From contig NW_003314335.1 of assembly GCF_000143415.4 (NCBI RefSeq), positions 402,113 through 466,112 of the forward strand: 64,000 nucleotides of DNA, in the 5' to 3' direction. Numbering within the stretch: position 1 is the stretch's first letter; every line of letters begins with the position of its first letter. Made by a program: the position numbers and the translations under genes. Positions 57,570-64,000 of this stretch are shown here, piece by piece. A model generated the notes under the pieces. The model was given only the letters and a program-made list of their open reading frames with translations, ran no database searches and was not told the DNA's origin. The stretch comes from Selaginella moellendorffii (taxonomy: Eukaryota; Streptophyta; Lycopodiopsida; Selaginellales; Selaginellaceae).

Positions 57570-60500
57570 TCACTCTTGGAATAATGGAAGACCATTATGG
57601 TTCTTTCGTAAATGGCCCGGGATCTGGAGGAACATCAAAAGGAAATATTAGTGGATCTGTAGGTGATACTAATTGTTCTTGATCCCTTTATATGAAGTGT
57701 TTTAACTACTACACATGTATAATTTTTGGAAGATTGGCTTGTTAGATGTTATGCCGAACCTCATAAACTTGTGGTCCAACTTGCCATAACACCTGATACG
57801 GTCCTTTCCACTGAGCAAGGAGCCTCTTAGATAAACCACATACCTTAAGATGGGGAAAACAAATTAACACCAAGTCATCCACTTTGTACTTTATAGGTGG
57901 ATGATGATGAGAGTTGTAGCACTGTTGTTGTCCCACTTGTACACAACTTAAGTGTTCGGCAGATTCAACTTGGACAAGTGAAAGAATGTTCATCAAATAC
58001 TAATCCCGTGACTTAACATCGACAAGTCGTAACAATCGCATAAGTAAACCCAACTCCATTAGTAATATTGGATCATGACCATATAGGAGCTTATATGGTG
58101 AAGCATCAATAGAACTCTACACCCCTATGATATATGCATACTGAAAAGACAGCAAATAACCATCATAATCCAAATGCACGTATTTTGTGATCATCCCTTT
58201 GAATGTTTGAATAAGCCATTCCACCAAACTGTCTGACTATGGATGATAAGTATTTGTGAAAGTGTGGTATATCCCCAATCAAGAAGTGCCTCAGCCATAA
58301 ACACAGGACCATTATATAAAAGAATCTGCTCTGGACAAAAATGTTAAAACACCTCAATTGATGGACAAAAATGTTAAAACATCACTCAATTGAGGAGGAA
58401 GTATTTAACAATAGTTGTAGAGGTGCTAGCAAAAGCACCAACTTCCACCTAGCAAATTAAATAATTAGAATCAATAATAACATAATAGTTAATCATAGAA
58501 AAGTTCTTATAAGATCAAATGCTACCAACTCAAATGGATAGGAAATTACAATTGACTCCAACCGTCCTTCCGTAGCACAAAGGGGAGTATTACGAGTTTG
58601 GCTCCAGATGTAGCTATACACATATTGGATAACATTATGTCACATCTTCAACTAATAGAAAAACCTGTGCATCTTCTCAATTATATGACAATGTCCCATA
58701 TACCCACCTAAAACAAAAGAATCATGGTAGGTATAGAGAAACCGGGGAACAAAGATTGAAGGCACCACCAGCTGTAATGATTATTAAAAACTATCCTTAC
58801 AAAATAATGAAGGCTATTTTCAAGGCAATATTAAAAATGTAAATGCTAGAATGGTAAGTCATTAGTTAGTGATGCAAGATTCTCAAATCCATCTTGAAGC
58901 CTTTGAATCCACGACTCAATCTTTTGAGCCTTGCGAACCTCATCAAAAGAAGGTAAATCCTGCTCTACACCTTGTGGACATTGAAAATCAAGTATAACAA
59001 CTGCTAATGATACAGAATCCTCATATAGAAAATCCATATTTGCTGGAATAATAGGTTTGTTAAAAACGTGAGAAAAGAACAAAGAAGGAAGAGGAGTTCA
59101 GAAAGGGCATCAACATTAGTTATAGAACTTTCCAGGTGATGAATAACATCAGAATCATATATCTAAAGCTTAAAAACCCACTAAGCAATACGACCAACCA
59201 AGTTCTTTCACTTTAATGATGAAGTAACGGCAATATAATCACCTCCCAATAACATCTGAGAACCATGGAGATATGCATGAAGTTTCTTGAAACCCTAGAT
59301 TGCTGTTAAACACTCTTTCTCTGTCGTGGAGTAGTTCACCTTTGCTAGTTGTAATGTACAACTTATATATACAATAGGATGGCATTGATTAGGCACACTC
59401 AAGCTCTCTTGCATCAACACACCTCTAAAACCAATATCAAAAGCATCCACACGCAAAATAAAAGGTCAAGTGTAGTCAGGATACGCCAAAACCGGAGGAG
59501 TCATCAAAAGCTCTTTGAAATCCATGAACACCTACTCACAGTTTGTAGACCAGATGAAAAAGTCACTAGACAATTGTTCAAACCAAACGGCATCACCAAG
59601 AACTCGTACAAACTAAATAGTATATGAAAAACAGTCTTAGGTATATCATTTTCAGGCATTGATACTTGCCAGTACCTAGAAACAAGATTTAACTTGGTGA
59701 ACCAACTTTTCCCTGGATAATCCAAGAGATCAAAAGTGTGAGGAAGAAGGTACACATCCAGGATCTTATAATCGATGCAAAAATGAATACTCCCATTAGG
59801 CTTTGTCACAAGATAAAGTTCACATGCCTAAGGACTCCACAACTTTTGAATAACACCCTTTTCCAACATCTTCTTTATGTTTGCATATGATCTTTTTGGG
59901 TGACTGATGACGAACAGGAACCTTGATTAGACAAACATCCCCAGTTAGAATCAAATGACGTGTGGCAATCTTCACCTCAGATGATAGGTTAAATTGGCAT
60001 ACTCCTTCATTAGTTAGTTAACTATTGCAACACAAAGACTATCAAAGGGATCAAAAAAGGGAAAAATGGAACAAGATGGAAATATAAGAGGAAGTAATGG
60101 TGAAACAAAAGTAATGGAAGCAAAGGTAGAAGCAGAGGGACAAAGAGGTACAAAAAAAAAAGGAATGGATGAAATATAAAGAAGTATGAGACAAGAAGGA
60201 GAAGTTTGAAGGTCACATTTGGCATCATTGTGCTACAACTAATCTATACCAAGAATAAAGTCAAAAGCTTAATTCGGCACCACCCGCAATAATTGCAATC
60301 CAAGCTCAAGATCACCTACATATACAACTAAGTCCACCTCATCCCATACATATGTATGTGTATGGCCGTTGCCATAAAGAATGAAAATTGACTTTGTTGC
60401 ACAACACAAATGTAGACGGCAATATATGGCATCAAGTTGAGTAATAGAAGATAAACTCAAATTTGTATCAACTAACACAAAGAGAATAATAAGAGACCTC

Positions 60501-61393
60501 TTGTTATAAAAACGAGCTTAGAAAGTAAACACTAGATGAACTAGTGCCAAGTGAACCCCTTGATAATACTCCCGAAAAAAAAATAGAGAGGTCACTGACT
60601 TATTTACGCAAGGTCCCTTTGTTACTTGCATGACTCATCATTTCCTAAATGCATCTCAGGTGCATCTCTCGCAACAACACTAATAAGACATTATTGACGC
60701 CAAGGTCTCCACCCAGGAAATGGAGGCCACCAATTTAGAAAACGTCAATAATGCTGATAAGTGTGATTAACTTTATCATACGCTCAGCAATGAACATCAC
60801 GGCCACAATCACGTCCTCACCTTTATCTTTAATCTCGAGCAGCAACAGCATCAACCTCTATTGGAATAGGACCATCTCCCATATGAAGTAGAGCTGAAGG
60901 ACGTGTAGCAAGAAGTGGAAGAGACGACGTCTTATAACAGCATCATCCCAAGAATTATATGTGGCAATCACCATGAAATGATCGAATCAATAATACACAT
61001 CATCCCTAGGATTCTTATGAAAGAACTTTGACCAAATGCAAGGATTGGCACCAAAAGCAGGAGGAGCTATACCATATGCCGTGAATGCTGCCATCAATTG
61101 AGTTTGGTTGTTTAACTGCAATCGCATAGCATTAAATAATTGCACCAACTACTACTCTAGAGTCAAAGGAGGAGGAGATTGTTATTTTGCCATGAAGATG
61201 AATGAAAAGGAAAAAATAAAAAGAAAGAAAAGAGATCTAGACAATGGAAAAGCTAAATTTAAACAAAGGAAAAAACAAAAGAAAAAAAAACGGAAAAAGC
61301 TAAATCTAGACAATGCAAAAGCTAGATTTAAACTAAAATCCTAAATCTAAACATTCCTTAGGGACAATAAAAAATGCCTCTCACCTCCACCAA

Positions 61394-61569
61394 TGTGAGT
61401 GTATGGAATATAAAAAAGGAATACAGAAGATGTACATATTAATTAACCCAAAAACGTTAGTTTATATATGGGAGCAAATGGTCCAAATTAAAACCAATTT
61501 AACAGCTACCAAAATCCCATTATGCTAATATTATTATATGGCATTGTAGCCGTACACTTGGATCTCACA
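61394..61569 (-). repeat. 5' LTR of the 57.4-61.6 kb Ty3-type element
   Basis: 176 bp. Its partner is 57395-57569. Shared blocks include GGTCCAAATTAAAA and GCTACCAAAATCCCA followed by TTATGCTAATATT (ACTATGCTAATATT in the other). The same LTR family appears at 26696-26887 and, inverted, at 17718-17848. Confidence 0.8.
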
Positions 61570-62115
61570 ACAGTATTATTTTAAAATATTTTTTCTAAGT
61601 ACAAATATATTAATACTATGGAATATAAGATTTGAATTTACTTATATATAATATATGTTTATACATTTTCTTAGTAATTATTTTTTTAACTGAAATAAAT
61701 TATTAATGATTATTGTTAGTCAATATTCTCTTACTTTTGTTTGATAAAATCTTAATGTATCATTTAATTAATATTAAAAATTCCATTTTTACTTTTTTCT
61801 GTGTCAAGTATTGTTCTAAATATGTTCATATTTCCATCTAATTTTTTGTATTAATAAATACTTATTCTTACTCATATATTTATAATATCAAATTCACAAG
61901 AGCAAAATTTTTTATATAAAATCACCCAGCATTTGCTGGGCAATACTAGTATATAATATTTGTAATTCAAGTATAAACGTTGATAAGAATATGCGAAATA
62001 GATCCTCTAAAAGTATCTTTCATAGTCCAAAAATTTCTAGAGGGATAAGCTCGAATGTGACAATAAAGAAGCTTCTTTAGGGCTCGCTCCTTTTGAATTA
62101 TTTCCCCCTCTCACG
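61570..62115. other. AT-rich intergenic region with a possible Helitron 3' terminus; alpha-galactosidase leader
   Basis: At 61925-61940 a perfect hairpin (CCCAGCA-TT-TGCTGGG) is followed after five bases by CTAG and then T. That is the pattern of a Helitron 3' end: hairpin, short spacer, CTRR, insertion before T. No 5' TC end or coding region was identified. The last 80 bp (GC richer) are the likely leader of the alpha-galactosidase gene. Confidence 0.35.
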
Positions 62116-64000
62116 ATGGCGATGGCAGCGATGGTCTGGGCGCTCGCTCCATTGGTGATTTTACTCATCCATCCCGCCGTTTGCTCGCGCCTGATTCTAT
62201 CGCCGCTCACGCTCCACAATGGTCTCGGCAAGACGCCGCCAATGGGGTAAGCGCAGGATTGTCTTTAGACGCAAAGAATGTGATGTATTTGCACAGATGG
62301 AATAGCTGGAACCATTTCGGATGCAACATCGATGAATTGACCGTCAAAGAAACTGGTATGTGTTTTCGTTGCGATTTTTCCAAGCTCACCTCCTACGCAT
62401 CCAGCCGAGGCGCTGGTCTCGACTGGCCTGGCTGCATTGGGATACAATTACTTGAATGTTGGTAAGTTATTTTTGTTCCATTTTTTTTCTTTGGTTGTTT
62501 GATCACAGGCTTGTTTTCTGGTTTCTGGCAGACGATTGCTGGGCCGAGATGAAGCGAGGCTCTGAAGTAAATCTGTTTTGAGTGTACACGGCCGGGCAAT
62601 GGTCAGTGAATTGTAACGCGACATTTTGTTTCTCAGGGCGAACTTACTGCTCGAGCAGCAACTTTCCCATCTGGCATCAAGGCCCTGGCGGATTTTGTTC
62701 ACGAGAAAGGTCTCAAGTTTGGGATTTATTCCGACGCCGGGTAAGCTGCTGAACTGGTCGATGCATTAATTTTCTTTGTTACTTGTTCAAGGTACTTTAC
62801 GTGTGAGAAGCAGCCTGGATCTCTTGGATACGAGGAACAAGACGCTGAAACCTTCGCCTCATGGGTAAGCTTGAGCACAAGTTTTTCGTTTTAAGCGTTT
62901 GTTTTCTTTAGGGAATCGATTATCTCAAGTATGATAACTGCTTCACAGATGGAAGTAAGCCTGAGTTGAGGTAAGAACTCTTTTGAATTCTTGGTTTCTC
63001 TTGTTCATTTTCTGTATCAGGTATCCAATCATGCAGGAAGCTCTCGCCAAGACGGGTCGTAAGATATTCTTCTCCATCTGCGAATGGTGGAAGTTTTTCT
63101 CGTTCTCTTCCTTCTTTTCGTGTTTTGTTTACGCTTATCTTTTTGCAGGGGCGTCGACGACCCCGCAGAATGGGCGCCTGACGTTGGAAATAGCTGGCGT
63201 ACTACCGGTGACATCACTGATACCTGGAAAAGGTATTCTCTTTCCTTGTTTCACAGCTCTGATCTTTGCACAGCATGACAACTATTGCCGATTTAAATGA
63301 TCGCTGGGCTTCGTTTGCTGGACCCGGCGGCTGGAATGGTGATTTCATTTCCCGCGTTTCCCACTTTTCTTTTCACGAATTCTGCGTAACTTGCAGATCC
63401 AGACATGCTTGAAGTTGGAAACGGCGGAATGACCATTGACGAATATCGCTCACACTTCAGCATATGGGCATTGATGAAGGTTTCACTTACTTGTTTATTT
63501 CCAGTCACTGAGATTGTTTAGCTCGCAGGCACCATTGATTCTCGGCTGTGATCTCCGAGATATGAGCAATGACACGCTAGAGATCATTACCAACAAGGAG
63601 GTTATAAGTGTAAATCAAGGTAGTCTGTTTGTTTTGATTCAGATGCCTGTTTGTTTTTATAAGAGCCCTGTCTTTAGATTCATTGGGAATTCAAGGGAGA
63701 AAAGTTTGTAAGAAAGGACCTGAAGAATGCCACGAGGTAATCTTTGTTTGTCTTGGATTATCACTCCTCAATTCTCGTAGTTTCTGCCAGATCTGGGCCG
63801 GTCCACTCTCTCTTAAGCGAACAGCGGTAGTGATCTGGAACAGGTGCGAGGAGGATGCCGATATCGAGGTGTCATGGCAAGAGATCTCATTGCATCCATC
63901 CACTAGAGTGACAATACGAGACTTGTGGAAGGTAATTTTCAAGCTTGATGAGTATCACCACTTCTTACTGCCTTGCAGCACGAGTACTGGAGTGGTGTTT
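62116..64000 (+). CDS. Alpha-galactosidase (GH27), 3' part outside the window
   Basis: Secreted or vacuolar glycosidase removing terminal alpha-galactose, e.g. from raffinose-family sugars and galactomannans. At least 15 exons: 62116-62246, 62297-62355, 62405-62461, 62532-62566, 62637-62740, 62792-62864, 62912-62970, 63021-63086, 63149-63232, 63274-63338, 63397-63479, 63529-63619, 63678-63736, 63791-63931 and 63979 onward. About 376 residues are visible. A hydrophobic signal peptide (residues 1-23) precedes [20 protein letters not shown]. The nucleophile is Asp161 in DYLKYDNC and the acid/base is Asp216 in [21 protein letters not shown] and [13 protein letters not shown] are family blocks. 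The start may instead be the Met at 62122 or 62131. The C-terminal beta domain has just begun. Confidence 0.93.

Larger units (their letters stand above)
57395..61569 (-). mobile_element. Decayed Ty3-type LTR retrotransposon with both LTRs
   Basis: LTRs at 57395-57569 and 61394-61569 read TGTGAGTG to CCTCACA / TCTCACA on the plus strand and are clearly alike. The element reads on the minus strand: gag relics at about 60.7-61.3 kb, reverse transcriptase at 59.5-59.8 kb (TKPNGSIHFCIDYKILDVYL, then VMPFGLNN), RNase H near 59.0-59.3 kb, integrase to 57.8 kb with the C-terminal pattern YKVDDLVLICFP, then LLAQWKGPYQVLWQVGP. The region after VMPFGLNN lacks the catalytic metal-binding motif, indicating an internal deletion, and stops are frequent. 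A TTGGTGGAGGTGA-type primer-binding site lies inside the right LTR (minus strand). No clear target duplication. Confidence 0.8.

Noticed and set aside
57395-61569. Target-site duplication around the Ty3 element
   Set aside because: The flanks AATAG and ACAGT do not match well enough to call.

Overview
This is a window of plant nuclear DNA. The genes have many very short introns (mostly 45-70 nt) with clean GT-AG borders, compact intergenic spacing, and plant-only families: a pTAC2-type PPR-SMR protein, an RS-type SR splicing factor, KELP, a chloroplast HMA1 ATPase, galactinol synthase, a BAT1-type permease and plant lipoxygenases. Together with a cyanovirin-N homology gene this suggests a seedless vascular plant, most likely a Selaginella-like lycophyte. 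The species is an inference. Gene islands alternate with AT-rich, transposon-rich stretches.

Layout. 0-6.8 kb is an AT-rich repeat region holding a broken RVE-type Myb exon, a broken mannose-lectin gene and two diverged copies of a non-coding repeat, one with a mutated solo LTR. 6.8-16.3 kb is a gene island: a DSP-like phosphatase (-), galactinol synthase (-), a predicted secreted CVNH lectin (+), pTAC2 (+) and an O-fucosyltransferase (-). 16.3-28.2 kb is transposon territory: two converging Ty3-type elements, a complete miniature LTR element (TRIM) and a 1.57 kb solo LTR with a minisatellite, the last two with 5-bp target duplications and matching empty sites elsewhere in the window. 28.3-33.7 kb is a second island, all on +: RS-type SR protein, tRNA-Phe, KELP and HMA1.

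33.7-55.0 kb is built around a duplicated two-gene block of a BAT1-type amino-acid permease (-) and a lipoxygenase (+) sharing a short divergent promoter. Copy A (35-40.5 kb) is intact. Copy B (50.2-55.0 kb) has an intact lipoxygenase and a broken permease. Copy C (33.8-34.8 kb) is only the two outer ends. A and B are separated by 9.7 kb of repeats including a second TRIM-like element and a LINE relic. 55.0-62.0 kb carries unassigned DNA, a decayed Ty3-type element with both LTRs, and a possible Helitron 3' end. The window closes inside an alpha-galactosidase gene (+).

Functional themes: chloroplast gene expression and metal transport (pTAC2, HMA1), RNA processing and Pol II transcription (RS protein, KELP), and raffinose-family sugars (galactinol synthase and alpha-galactosidase, about 53 kb apart and not evidently linked). 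Exon borders were read by eye; for every multi-exon gene whose full coding region lies in the window the exon lengths sum to a multiple of three, which supports the models.
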